Below, in pieces: positions 27,491 to 36,728 of a stretch of DNA of 55,867 nt. The translations under genes and the position numbers were made by a program. Location: positions 1 through 55,867 of the forward strand of contig QEVJ01000026.1 of NCBI GenBank assembly GCA_003576845.1. Reading direction: 5' to 3'. How positions within the stretch are numbered: position 1 is the stretch's first letter; each line of letters starts with the position of its first letter. The stretch is from Planctomycetota bacterium. GTDB lineage: Bacteria; Planctomycetota; Planctomycetia; Pirellulales; PLA5. The notes under the pieces were generated by a model. It did no database searches, was not told where the DNA came from, and was given only the letters and a program-made list of their open reading frames with translations.

Positions 27491-28675
27491 CTACGCTTCC
27501 ATGCCGAGGACGAGTCTTGCGGCGTGGCGTTGGTCGGCGACGCGAATGTCGTCGGGCACGTTTTGGCCGTCGGTCAGATAGGCGAGCGGCAAGTGGCTGC
27601 CGCGCAACACGGGCAGGAGATTGCCCATGCCCGTGGCTTCGTCGAGCTTCGTGAGCACGAGCGCCGTCGTGCCGACCGAGGCGAATTGCTCGGCCGTCCG
27701 CGCCAGGCTCGCGGCGCTGGCGGCACTCGATAGCACGAGATACACCTCGTTTGGATTGGCTTCGGCGAGCATTGTCTTGAGTTCTTGGATCTTCAACTCG
27801 TCGCGCGGGCTGCGTCCGGCCGTATCCATGAACACGACGTCCACGCCCGAGAGCCGCGCAACTGCCTGGCGCATCTCGCGCGGCGTCGAAACGACTTCCA
27901 TCGGCAGGTCCATGATGTCGGCGTACGTTCGCAGTTGCTCGACGGCGGCGATGCGATACGTGTCGACCGTGATCAGACCCACGCGGAGCTTTTCGCGGAG
28001 CCGGAAGTTGGCGGCCAGCTTGGCGATCGTCGTCGTTTTTCCCACGCCGGTCGGGCCGACGAGCGCGACGACGTGCGGCCGCGTTGTCCCGACGCGAATC
28101 GGTCCCGTGACGCGGACTTCTTCCTCGATCATCCGCGCGAGCCGCGCCTTGGCGAGCATCGGGTCGTCGAGCGGATCGCCCGGCGATTCCTGCCGCAATC
28201 GTTCGATCAACTCGCGCGCCAACTCCTCGGCAACTTCGGCTTCGATCAAGTCGGTAAACAGCTTGAACAAGCCCTCGGGCATTTCGGGCCGCGTCTTCGA
28301 TTCGCTCTGGCGGCAAAGCTGTTCGACCAGCGAGCACAGGTCGTCGAGTTTCGTCGACACGGCATCCTCGCGAAACTTGGCGCGATAGTCGGGCAGCGCG
28401 GCGGCTTGCGTCGATGCGTGCGCATAGGACGCCGCGGTTGTCGCGGGAGCGGCCGTCGTTACCGTCGCCGCGGCGGACGTGCGTTGCGCCGCGGGCATGC
28501 GGCTCGGCACGTTCACGCCGGTCGAAGCCATCACTTCGATCCGGCCGGCGGAGAACCAACGTTTGATCCCGCGAACTTCGCGCGTATGCAACACGGCCGC
28601 ATCGGGTCCCAGCTCGCGGCGCACGAGCGCCAGGGCCTCGGGCATCGTCTTCGCTCGAAATGTTTTGACGTCCAT
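27491..28675 (-). CDS. flhF: FlhF, SRP-type GTPase of flagellar placement
   Basis: 394 residues from ATG 28675 (MDVKTFRAKTMPEALALV). After a B domain and Ala/Thr-rich linker come the N and G domains: G1 GPTGVGKTTTIAKLAA, DTYRIAAVEQL, G3 DTAGR and G4 TKLDEA are all intact. FlhF is an SRP54-like GTPase that recruits early flagellar parts to the pole and works with FlhG. Its stop is 44 bases from the flhG start. Its own start follows a heptad tract (28682-28710) and lacks a clear Shine-Dalgarno sequence. Confidence 0.93.
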   Translation of the reverse strand: MDVKTFRAKTMPEALALVRRELGPDAAVLHTREVRGIKRWFSAGRIEVMASTGVNVPSRMPAAQRTSAAATVTTAAPATTAASYAHASTQAAALPDYRAKFREDAVSTKLDDLCSLVEQLCRQSESKTRPEMPEGLFKLFTDLIEAEVAEELARELIERLRQESPGDPLDDPMLAKARLARMIEEEVRVTGPIRVGTTRPHVVALVGPTGVGKTTTIAKLAANFRLREKLRVGLITVDTYRIAAVEQLRTYADIMDLPMEVVSTPREMRQAVARLSGVDVVFMDTAGRSPRDELKIQELKTMLAEANPNEVYLVLSSAASAASLARTAEQFASVGTTALVLTKLDEATGMGNLLPVLRGSHLPLAYLTDGQNVPDDIRVADQRHAARLVLGMEA

Positions 28676-28681
28676 GGTTTC

Positions 28682-28710
28682 AGGGGACGGGGGTCGGGGG
28701 TCAGGGGTCG
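28682..28710 (-). repeat. C-rich heptad tract upstream of flhF
   Basis: GACCCCT/GACCCCC units on the minus strand between flhA and flhF, ending about 7 bases before the flhF ATG. Confidence 0.7.
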
Positions 28711-28739
28711 ACTTCCTACGTGTTGCTAAGTTGCTGTTG

Positions 28740-30842
28740 CTATTTCGGCGCTCCAACGTCCATTACAACTCCTAGCGACTCGATCTGCGTATCCCGCGTA
28801 ATTTCGTTGTAGCTCAGCACCACGAGCTTCGGCAGGTGCGCTTCGGACAACTGCTTGAGGCCTGCGCGAATCTGCGGGCTCACGAGCACGAGCGGCGGAT
28901 GGCTTGCACGCGTGAGCTTTTCCACTTCCTTGGAGATCAGGCCGCAGGTCGTTTCTACGGCCTTGGGCGACATCCGCACGAACAGCCCGCGCTCTGTGTG
29001 TTCGATGCCGGCGCGAATGCGGTCTTCGAGCGCCGGGTCGAGCGTCACGCAATACAAGCGGTTTTCGCGATCGCGATATCGCGAGCAGATCACGCGGGCG
29101 AGCTGATGCCTTACGTATTCCGTCAGCAGCACCGGCTCTTTCGTCCGGGGCGCGTAATCGCCGAGCGTTTCGAGAATGCCGCGCAGGTTGCGAATCGGCA
29201 CTTGCTCGCGAAGCAGGTTTTGGAGGATCTGCTGCACTTCCGCCAGCTTCATCTGGCCCGGAATCAACTCGTCGACCACGGCTGGCGACGCCTTCTTGAG
29301 TTCATCGATCAGGTGCTTGGTGTCGTCGCGAGTGAGCAATTCGGCCGCGTGACGACGGACGATCTCGGTGAGATGCGTGGCGAGCACGGTGGCCGGCTCG
29401 ACGACCGTGTAGCCGAGCGTCTCGGCGTGGGCCTTGCGCCCTGGCTCGATCCACACCGCCGCGGAACCGAACGCCGGCTCGCGGACTTCGTGTCCCGGCA
29501 CTTTTCCGGTCGTTGCGCCGGAGTCGATCGCCAGCATCAAGTGCGGGTAAACCGCGCCTTCGGCGACGGCAACGTCGGCAATCTTGATCCGATACTGCTC
29601 GCGTTCGAGCCGCACGTTGTCGCGCACGCGGACCTTGGGCATGATGATTCCGATATCGACCGCGACGTTTTGCCGGACCTTGGCGATGCGGTCGAGCAGG
29701 TCGCCGCCTTGCTTGGGATTGGCAATCCGAATCAGGTATGCGCCCAACTCGATTTCCATCGGGTCGGTGACGAGGAAATCCTCGATCCGCTCTTCGGGCG
29801 GTTTGGCGGCTTGGGTCTTGGCGGCGGTTTCTTCGGCGACTTTCGCTTCCTTCTCGCGTCGCAACATCATGATCGCCAGTGCCATACAGCCCGCGCCGAT
29901 CGTGGTCAGCGGCGTGGCGGGCAGGTTCGTGAACACCAGCAGCGACAGGAACACGCCGGCGACGATCAACGCTTGCGGCCGCGAGAAGAGTTGATGAAAG
30001 ACTTCGGCGGGCAAGTTCGTTTCGCTCGAACTGCGCGTGACGAGCAAGCCGGCGGCGAGCGAAATCAAGAACGCGGGCACCTGGCTCACGAGACCGTCGC
30101 CGATCGACAGCTTGGTAAACACTTTGGCCGACTCGGCAAGCGACATGCCGTCCATCATGCCGATGACGAACCCGGCCACGACGTTGATGAGCGTAATCAC
30201 GATGCCGGCGATGGCGTCGCCGCGGACGAACTTGCTGGCGCCGTCCATAGCGCCGAAGAAGTCGGCCTGGTGCGTGATTTCCTGGCGACGACGCTGAGCT
30301 TCCTTCTCGTCGATGATGCCCGCGTTCAGGTCGGCGTCGATCGCCATTTGTCGACCGGGCATGCCGTCCAACGCGAACCGGGCGGCGACTTCGCTGATCC
30401 GGGTCGCGCCTTTGGTGATTACGACGAACTGGATGACGACGATGATCGAGAAGATGATGACGCCGACGAGGATGTTCGAATCGCCCGCCACGAACTCCGA
30501 AAAGCTCTTTACCACTTCTCCGGCCGCAAGTTCCTTGTCGCGCGGGGCGTGGCTGAGAATGAGCCGCGTCGTCGCCACGTTGAGCACGAGCCGGGCGAGC
30601 GTCGTGGCCAGCAGGAGCGACGGAAAGATGCTGAACTCCAGCGGCGTGCGGACGTAAATCGTGGTGAGCAGAATGATGATCGCGGCGGTGATGTTCAGCG
30701 CCAGGAGGGCGTCGATGACCAAAGTCGGCAGCGGCACCAGGATCACAAGCACGCTGGCGATGAGCGCAAGCGGCACCAACAGGTCGCGCCACATCGTGAG
30801 CGCGCCGAAAGTACCCGCGCGTGCGAGACCGCCCGCTGCCAT
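28740..30842 (-). CDS. flhA: FlhA, flagellar export apparatus membrane protein
   Basis: 700 residues from ATG 30842 (MAAGGLARAG), chosen because GGGAG lies 6 nt upstream; the frame is open to 30962 but that part is a dispersed repeat. ATG 30794 (MWRDLL) is the alternative. The N-terminal half has the eight membrane segments of the family, with the FHIPEP-type conserved cytoplasmic loop (VVITKGATRISEVAARF, MPGRQMAIDADLNAG). The C-terminal half is the cytoplasmic substrate/chaperone-binding domain. FlhA gates flagellar type III export using proton motive force. It is the first gene of the minus-strand cluster flhA-flhF-flhG-small protein-fliA. Confidence 0.95.
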   Translation of the reverse strand: MAAGGLARAGTFGALTMWRDLLVPLALIASVLVILVPLPTLVIDALLALNITAAIIILLTTIYVRTPLEFSIFPSLLLATTLARLVLNVATTRLILSHAPRDKELAAGEVVKSFSEFVAGDSNILVGVIIFSIIVVIQFVVITKGATRISEVAARFALDGMPGRQMAIDADLNAGIIDEKEAQRRRQEITHQADFFGAMDGASKFVRGDAIAGIVITLINVVAGFVIGMMDGMSLAESAKVFTKLSIGDGLVSQVPAFLISLAAGLLVTRSSSETNLPAEVFHQLFSRPQALIVAGVFLSLLVFTNLPATPLTTIGAGCMALAIMMLRREKEAKVAEETAAKTQAAKPPEERIEDFLVTDPMEIELGAYLIRIANPKQGGDLLDRIAKVRQNVAVDIGIIMPKVRVRDNVRLEREQYRIKIADVAVAEGAVYPHLMLAIDSGATTGKVPGHEVREPAFGSAAVWIEPGRKAHAETLGYTVVEPATVLATHLTEIVRRHAAELLTRDDTKHLIDELKKASPAVVDELIPGQMKLAEVQQILQNLLREQVPIRNLRGILETLGDYAPRTKEPVLLTEYVRHQLARVICSRYRDRENRLYCVTLDPALEDRIRAGIEHTERGLFVRMSPKAVETTCGLISKEVEKLTRASHPPLVLVSPQIRAGLKQLSEAHLPKLVVLSYNEITRDTQIESLGVVMDVGAPK

Positions 30843-31268
30843 GCGAAACTCCCAAGCGCCAACGCGCGTAGCGGAAGTCGCCAGACTTCCGAGCGTCGCT
30901 GGCGAGATTGCCTTCGAAATGACCGAACCGAGATGAACCGAACCGGGACGGAATCGCCCCATCGACGTGAACGCCAGCAGTGATTGCGGGCGTTTTTTTC
31001 GCGGCGGCGAACTTTTTTCCTAAAGTTTTCCGCCACGAGGGCCGGGAAGATATCGCCGCAGGGCCGGAATGTCCAGCGGGGTTTGTCGGCGAGCACGTTC
31101 GCCGCGCGTTCCCCGCGGCAAACCGGGTAAGTCAAGCAAAAGGGGTAGCAGCGCTGTGAGACGCCGTGGTAACGTGAATGCAGAGTACGACCGGCGCGGA
31201 TGACAAGAATCGCCTCGCTTGGACGAAGCACGGGTCGGTTCGTCTGCACTTCTGGAGAACCATCGTCG
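30843..31268 (+). other. Divergent intergenic region flhA / membrane protein gene
   Basis: 426 bases between the divergent starts. It contains the palindromic repeat at 30868-30891 in the flhA leader and two T-rich runs near 30990 and 31015. No promoter could be assigned with confidence for either gene. Confidence 0.4.
30868..30891. repeat. Palindromic repeat family B (single unit) in flhA leader
   Basis: GTAGCGGAAGTC..GACTTCCG-type unit. On the flhA strand CGGAAGTC and GACTTCCG pair perfectly (8 bp) around TGGC. The hairpin ends about 26 bases before the flhA start. The same unit occurs twice, as an inverted pair, at 46921-47003. Confidence 0.8.
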
Positions 31269-32954
31269 ATGGCCAACGAAGCCCGATTTGATCCGCTCGC
31301 TCCCAAGTTGCCAGCATCGCGGGCGCGACGTTGGTTCCGGCGGATTGTCGCCGTCGGGCTCCTGCTGTTTCTGGGCGCGGTCGCGAGTTTTCTGGTTTGG
31401 CGGCATTACGCCCTGTCCGCACGGGATGCGGAGATCGCCAAGCTGCGGGCGGCGGGCGATCCGGTCTGGTTCGCGGATCTTCGGCCGAATCCGCTCGACC
31501 CGGCAGAGGATGGCACGCCGCTGTTGCGGCAGGCGTTCGCGGCGATGAAGCCGCTGCCCGATGAACTTCAGGACGAGTTCAACGCGCTGACGGCTCCCGA
31601 GGGCGACGAACCGATGACGCCGGAAGAGCAAGCGCGGTTCCTGGAAGAGCACGGGGACACGCTCGTGCAGCCGCTGGGGATCAAGTTGCGCGACTGGCTG
31701 CCCAAGGAAGAGCCGAAGCCGCGGGTCCCTCGCCTGCCGTTCGCCGACCGCGAGAAACAGCTTGTCGAGAAACTGCGACCGCACGTGGAGGCGAACCGCG
31801 AGGCGTTCGACTTGCTGCGGCAAGCGCTGGCGAAGCCCAAGATCCGATTCGAGCTGAACTACGACGATCCGCAGCCGCTCCTCATGGAGTTTCCCGACGA
31901 CGATTTGACATTTCGCCTCGACGAACTGCTGCATGGGCGATTTCGATGCGAGCTGCACGCCGGCGATGCGGCCGCGGCAACGGCTACGCTCATCGAATCG
32001 CTCGCCTTGACGCGGCGGCATTATGCGGCATCGCGCGATCGGCTGATGGGCCTGTTGTACGCCACGTCGCGCATCAAGTTTACGTTGGAATTGCTCAAGG
32101 AATTGTTGGAGCGAGGCACATTCGATTCCACGCGGCAAGCCGAGTTGTCGCTGGCTCTCGACCAGATCGAGTCCGAAATCCGTCTCGGTCCCGCGATTCG
32201 CGGCGAGAAAGCGATGGCGCTCACTGCGATCGAAAACTTTCTCGACCAAGGCGGTTTCGGCCGAAGACCCGTGAAGAACTCGATTCTGCGCACGTTGGTC
32301 GAGCCGGTCGTGTGGCTGAATCAGGCGAACTATCTGCGGGCAATGAGCGCGCAGGCGACATACGCGGATCGCTACGACGACGAAGCCCGGGCGGCGATCG
32401 AGGAAGAGTACGAGCGCGAGACGGCGCCGCTCGAAAGCCCGGACGTTGGTCGGTACACGGTCTTGACGCGCATGGCTCAGGCCGTGTTGCAACCGACGAC
32501 GGCGCAGTTCAAGGGCGCAGTGGTTGCGGCCCGCGATGAATGCAGTGCGGCGTGCGCGGCTCTGGCAGTCGATGCCTTCCGCCGCGAACGCGGGCGGTTG
32601 CCCAAGTCGCTCGACGAAATCGGGCGCGGGGCCATGCCGCAAATTCCGCGGGACGTCGTTCGCGGAGAATCGTTGGTTTACCTCGTCGATCGGAACGGCT
32701 TTGCGATTTGTCCCGCGAAAGAAGCGGATCGGGAAGGAAAGCGTCTAGCGAAGCTCGTCGAGGAACGAAACGAGGTTGCTGGCGCCGGCGATCGCGCCAG
32801 GGTCAAAGCTCGCGACGGCAATGACGACGAGGACGGCGACGTTCCCGAGAACGAGGAAGCTCCCGAAGTCGATGTATTCCTGCCGAGTGCGTTCCGCGTG
32901 GTCTATCCCGTTGCGTCGCAAGCCAACGCCGCCGATGGCAAGGCAATTCCGTAG
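31269..32954 (+). CDS. Membrane-anchored hypothetical protein (planctomycete type)
   Basis: 561 residues from ATG 31269. One membrane anchor near the start (IVAVGLLLFLGAVASFLVW, after a basic RARRWFRR) leaves a large domain outside the cytoplasm. The body is mainly helical, and DPVWFADLRPNPLDPAED with a following DGTPLLRQAF region resembles planctomycete-only hypothetical proteins. The tail is Asp/Glu-rich. No catalytic signature is visible. It precedes the Tat-exported hydrolase-like gene by 69 bases, so they may be cotranscribed. Confidence 0.7.
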   Translation: MANEARFDPLAPKLPASRARRWFRRIVAVGLLLFLGAVASFLVWRHYALSARDAEIAKLRAAGDPVWFADLRPNPLDPAEDGTPLLRQAFAAMKPLPDELQDEFNALTAPEGDEPMTPEEQARFLEEHGDTLVQPLGIKLRDWLPKEEPKPRVPRLPFADREKQLVEKLRPHVEANREAFDLLRQALAKPKIRFELNYDDPQPLLMEFPDDDLTFRLDELLHGRFRCELHAGDAAAATATLIESLALTRRHYAASRDRLMGLLYATSRIKFTLELLKELLERGTFDSTRQAELSLALDQIESEIRLGPAIRGEKAMALTAIENFLDQGGFGRRPVKNSILRTLVEPVVWLNQANYLRAMSAQATYADRYDDEARAAIEEEYERETAPLESPDVGRYTVLTRMAQAVLQPTTAQFKGAVVAARDECSAACAALAVDAFRRERGRLPKSLDEIGRGAMPQIPRDVVRGESLVYLVDRNGFAICPAKEADREGKRLAKLVEERNEVAGAGDRARVKARDGNDDEDGDVPENEEAPEVDVFLPSAFRVVYPVASQANAADGKAIP

Positions 32955-33023
32955 CGCGTACAATCGGCGGTCTAGCGGCGTCGGCGATGATCGTCGGCCG
33001 GATTTCTAAGGTGCCGATTGCCC

Positions 33024-35351
33024 ATGAGCGAGAATCTGCCGAGAAACGATGCGGACGAGCGTCGACACGGTATTCCAACGCGGCGCGAATTCCTAGCGAC
33101 GACGGCTGCAGCCCTGGGAACGGCCACGTTAGCGGGGGAGTTCGCCCTTCCGCACCATCTTGCAGCCGCAGAGCCTGTGGTCGGCGCGCGGCCTGCGTTC
33201 GCCGCCGTCGAAATCCCCGCCTGGGTCCACGAGGTTACGCGGATGTCGTTTCTCGGCCCGGACCAGGTTCCGGATGCTGCTCGCATCGGCGTGCAAGTGG
33301 TCCACGGCAACGCGGTCTGGCCGTATTACCCGCTGCGGCGCGACGGCGGGAAGTTGCCCGACGCGGACCATGCGCTACTCAAGCGGTTCGTCGACGCGAC
33401 GCACGCTCACGGGATGAAGCTTTGCCTGGGTTTGCCGCCGTTTCCTTCGGTGGCGGCGATGAAGGCCCATCCCGAGTGGCGGATCGCGCCCGATGCCAGC
33501 GACGCTCACCTCAAAATCGAGCCGGTCGAGAACAATTTGGGCACGCGGCTCGGTTGCAATCTCGGGCCGTGGGGCGATTACCTGATCGAACTCTGCGGCG
33601 AGTTGATGGAGGATTACGGCTTTGTCGGCTATTCGTTCGACGGCAACTATCATCCGCCGATCTGCTATTGCCCCGCATGCCGCAAGGCGTATCGCGACGA
33701 GCGCGGCCGCGACCTGCCGGCGAAGGTCGATCTCGACGCGGTCGAGTATCGCGAGTATCTCGTGTGGCGCGGCGAGAAGCTCGAAGACCACTATCGCCGA
33801 TTGCAGAAGCGGCTCAAAGGCATTCGCCCCGACGCGGTCGTGACGACCTGGACGACGAACGCGGGGCGGTATGGCCATTTTCTCACCTCGCCCCGCGTGA
33901 TGTCCGCCCGCATGAACCTGCTCATCGACCTGCCGATGCAAGAGTGGTGGCTCGACGAGACGAACCTGGGCGCGAGCGTCGCGCCGACGTTCGGCGCGGA
34001 GTATCTCGCAGCCGTGACCGGCTATCGCAAGTGCGGCTGCGAGCCGTATCTCATGTCGCGCGGAAATCCGTACAGTCCCGACAGCTTTCCCGCGCACGAA
34101 CGAATGATTCGCTCGATGCTCGTACTCGCACACGGCAGCACGACGGCCCATTCGCTCGGTTGGACGGGCGGGGCGAACGGCGCCGCGCCGGTGTTTGCGG
34201 AGACGAAGCGCCGCGAGCCGTGGGTGAACAACGGAACGCCTATCGCGTGGGCGGCGATTCTCGTGAGCGAGCAAACGCGGCAGTTCTACGCCTATCGCGA
34301 TATCGCCGAGCGGTTCCTGCCGCACGTGTTCGGGGCGTATCGGATGACGCTCGAAGAGCATCTGCCGGCGATGCTCATCAACGATTGGGACGTGACGGCG
34401 GAGTCGCTCGCGCGGCTTCGCGTCGTCGTGCTGCCGAACGCGGCGGCCTTGTCCGACGAGCAAGTGGCGGCGCTTCGCGAATACGTGCAAAACGGCGGCG
34501 GACTCGTGGCGACGACCGAAACGAGCTTGTGCGATGAATTAGGCCGGCCGCGCAAGGATTTTGGTCTGGCGGATGTCTTCGGCGTTTCCTATCGCGGTCG
34601 GCCGCAGACGGATGGCGCAACGAAGGCGGAAATCGACCCGAACTTTGCGATCGCGCTCGACGAGAACTACTGGCGACAACGGGTTGGTTCCGGCACGCTG
34701 GCTTGGAACCGGCACGCGCTGGTCGACGACTCCAGGCTCCGCGATCTCGTTCCGAACGGCGCCGCGCGGTTCAAAGGTCCGCAGGTGCTCGTTTCGCAGC
34801 CGAAAGACGCCGCCGAGGTCGCGGTACGGCTCTTGCCCGACGGCGCCAACGGCGTGGCGCAGCCGGGCGTAACGCTGCCGGGCGCGGTCGTGCGTTCGTT
34901 TGGTAAGGGCCGCGTCGTGTACTTCGCCGCGGCCGTCGATGCGGCGCTGTTTAGCTATGCCTACCCGTACCAGCGAATGCTGCTCGTGCGGGCGGTCGCA
35001 TGGGCGGCGGGCGGCGGTCCGCCGATTCGCGTCGCCGCGCCCAAGTGCGTGCAAACGACGTTTTACGAGCGCAAGACCGAGGGCGGTAAGCGGCAACTCG
35101 TGATCCACTTCGTGAACAACGTGAACACGACCGCCGACCACGGCGCGCCGGCGACCGACGTGCCGCTTCGCGAAGAGTCGGCGCCGATCCACGGCATTCG
35201 CGTCGCTCTTAGCGGCGCGGAGTTTGCGGAGTTCGAACGGTGGAGCATCGAGCCGGGCGGCACGCAGCCGAAGGTCGAAAAGAACGTCGAGGGCGTGGCG
35301 ATCGAACTACCGCCGCTGGACGTTCATACGATGCTCGTCGGCGACGTGTAG
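33024..35351 (+). CDS. Tat-exported glycoside-hydrolase-like protein with beta-galactosidase trimerisation-type domain
   Basis: 775 residues from ATG 33024. A Tat signal is clear: TRREFLATTAAALGTATLAG near residue 20. The next ~370 residues look like a (beta/alpha)8 glycosidase barrel (WPYYPLRRDGGKL, GFVGYSFDGNYHPPICYCPACR). A GATase-like region typical of beta-galactosidase trimerisation domains follows (LRVVVLPNAAALSDEQ, VQNGGGLVATTET). The C-terminus is a beta-sandwich. Likely role: polysaccharide breakdown in the periplasm, common in planctomycetes. Family-level assignment (GH42-like) is uncertain because catalytic acids were not pinned down. Confidence 0.8.
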   Translation: MSENLPRNDADERRHGIPTRREFLATTAAALGTATLAGEFALPHHLAAAEPVVGARPAFAAVEIPAWVHEVTRMSFLGPDQVPDAARIGVQVVHGNAVWPYYPLRRDGGKLPDADHALLKRFVDATHAHGMKLCLGLPPFPSVAAMKAHPEWRIAPDASDAHLKIEPVENNLGTRLGCNLGPWGDYLIELCGELMEDYGFVGYSFDGNYHPPICYCPACRKAYRDERGRDLPAKVDLDAVEYREYLVWRGEKLEDHYRRLQKRLKGIRPDAVVTTWTTNAGRYGHFLTSPRVMSARMNLLIDLPMQEWWLDETNLGASVAPTFGAEYLAAVTGYRKCGCEPYLMSRGNPYSPDSFPAHERMIRSMLVLAHGSTTAHSLGWTGGANGAAPVFAETKRREPWVNNGTPIAWAAILVSEQTRQFYAYRDIAERFLPHVFGAYRMTLEEHLPAMLINDWDVTAESLARLRVVVLPNAAALSDEQVAALREYVQNGGGLVATTETSLCDELGRPRKDFGLADVFGVSYRGRPQTDGATKAEIDPNFAIALDENYWRQRVGSGTLAWNRHALVDDSRLRDLVPNGAARFKGPQVLVSQPKDAAEVAVRLLPDGANGVAQPGVTLPGAVVRSFGKGRVVYFAAAVDAALFSYAYPYQRMLLVRAVAWAAGGGPPIRVAAPKCVQTTFYERKTEGGKRQLVIHFVNNVNTTADHGAPATDVPLREESAPIHGIRVALSGAEFAEFERWSIEPGGTQPKVEKNVEGVAIELPPLDVHTMLVGDV

Positions 35352-35384
35352 TTTCGCCGCCGGCTACTCGTATCGCGAATGACC

Positions 35385-36050
35385 TCACGATCGCGGCTTG
35401 GGTTTTGGCGCGAAGTCTTCCGGCTTCATCTCCGTCACGGTGAACTCCGCGCGGCGCTTGCTCTTCGCGGGGTCCTTGTCGTCGAGTCCGACCGTGGTTT
35501 TCTTGCCGAGGTCGACGGTTTCGATGATTCGCGTCGTTTTCGAGCCGATGCGAGCCGACTGCCGCGAGGACCCGTCCGGAAGCTTGACGATGTCGACCGA
35601 TTCGATCGCCGATTGTTCGATGGCGACGTCGAAGGCGACGCGGCCCGAGTGGTCGGGGGCGATTTTCATCTCGATCTTGATGCCGGAAGTGAGAACCGTG
35701 ATGCTGGGCTTTGCCTTGCCGTCGGGCGTGGTTTCGATGCCCGCGACGAGCGGCGTGGCCTGGGCGATCTGGACTTGTGCCGGCTGGTGCGGCACAGTCG
35801 CGACGATCGGCCGCGAGAGGACGATGTCCTTTCCGTCCTCGCCGCGCTCGTAGACTGCACAGGCCACGCGATAAATGCGGTCCGCCCGTTCGTTTTTGTC
35901 AGGAATTCGCCACTCGGCCGTGCGAACCGGTCCGGGGGACTTCATCGGTTGCGGCGTGGCTTTCGCCGCGGACGTATCGGCAGCGGCCGCCGAAGTAGCG
36001 AAGATCGACGCGCCGAACGAGATCGCAAGCACGGCAAACGCGCACCGCAT
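35385..36050 (-). CDS. Secreted hypothetical protein resembling a secretin beta-domain
   Basis: 221 residues with a signal peptide (AVLAISFGASIFATSAAAA). The middle (ATPLVAGIETTPDGKAKPSI, TSGIKIEMKIAPDHSGRVAFDV) follows the alternating-strand pattern of the secretin C-terminal domain, 'P.l..G..v.i.p.v..dg.v.l.i'. The protein is far too short to form a secretin pore. A related pattern lies in the protein encoded at 43612-44676. It converges with the hydrolase-like gene. Confidence 0.6.
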   Translation of the reverse strand: MRCAFAVLAISFGASIFATSAAAADTSAAKATPQPMKSPGPVRTAEWRIPDKNERADRIYRVACAVYERGEDGKDIVLSRPIVATVPHQPAQVQIAQATPLVAGIETTPDGKAKPSITVLTSGIKIEMKIAPDHSGRVAFDVAIEQSAIESVDIVKLPDGSSRQSARIGSKTTRIIETVDLGKKTTVGLDDKDPAKSKRRAEFTVTEMKPEDFAPKPKPRS

Positions 36051-36103
36051 GGTCTGGCTCCTTGGCGAAGGAAAGCAAAGAACGCCGAAACGGAGGGCGA
36101 ATG

Positions 36104-36529
36104 CTATCTCCGGGGCTGGGCAGCGTCAATGCGGTTTCGCGGATCGAGAATCGAGCCCGCGGCCCGCAGCAGTCGATCGTCGCAGGTCAAGAAGACCGCA
36201 CATCCCGCCGTCTCTGCGAACGCGACGTGCGCCGCGTCGAGCGGCTTCAAGCCATTTTGGGCGAGGTGTTCGGCTCGTTCGCGAATCGCCTCGTTCGACG
36301 TCAGTTCCCTTGAGCAGCGCCGTTTCCACGACTCCAACTCCGTGCGGGTTTCCGCCACCGGGTGGGCCGATAGCTCCAGCGTCAACGCCGAAGAGCGCGC
36401 CAATTCGTCCAACCCGCTCCCAATTCGCCGCAAAACGGCAAGGATGGCGGCGGTTTCGCGCGCGATGCGCTGCTGCGTTTGGTCGTCAAACGGACGGTGA
36501 AAGCAGTTTGCGTCGAGGTAAACCAACAT
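36104..36529 (-). CDS. PIN-domain protein (VapC-like putative toxin ribonuclease)
   Basis: 141 residues from ATG 36529. PIN hallmarks are present: first acidic residue in MLVYLDANCF, a mid-protein acid (E in TLELSAHPV), the KPLDAAHVAFAE helix and FLTCDDRLLRAA near the end. PIN toxins cut RNA and are normally paired with a small antitoxin just upstream. Upstream (36530-36693) a short frame with RELLLAAIERITNLH recalls antitoxin C-termini but runs on into the PIN gene in another frame, so an intact antitoxin could not be confirmed. Confidence 0.8.
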   Translation of the reverse strand: MLVYLDANCFHRPFDDQTQQRIARETAAILAVLRRIGSGLDELARSSALTLELSAHPVAETRTELESWKRRCSRELTSNEAIRERAEHLAQNGLKPLDAAHVAFAETAGCAVFLTCDDRLLRAAGSILDPRNRIDAAQPRR

Positions 36530-36728
36530 GCGGAGGATGCATCCCGGCGGTGTAAGTTCGTGATCCTTTCGATTGCCGCAAGTAAGAGTTCTCGCCGGGA
36601 GTTACGTCTACGCGGCACCGACCACCCCACGCAATCAACGAAATCGCCGGTTGACGCGACGATTGGAGATCTCGTGGCGGCGCTGTCGGGCACGGGAGCG
36701 CCTGACCTACCGATTCTCGCCGCGAGAC

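Noticed and set aside
27447-28559. Upstream extension of the flhG frame to 685 residues
   Set aside because: The extension is Arg-rich shadow of flhF; the FlhG fold starts at 27446.
28836-30983. 715-residue open frame on the plus strand opposite flhA
   Set aside because: Mirror of a GC-rich gene; His/Asp/Arg-rich product with no family, while flhA on the other strand is unmistakable.
31020-32642. 540-residue minus-strand frame opposite the membrane-anchored protein gene
   Set aside because: Arg/Gln-rich antisense shadow; the plus-strand gene has a membrane anchor and normal composition.
36382-36693. Antitoxin partner of the PIN-domain protein
   Set aside because: Only a short stretch resembles an antitoxin tail, and the frame runs deep into the PIN gene; not enough to call a gene.
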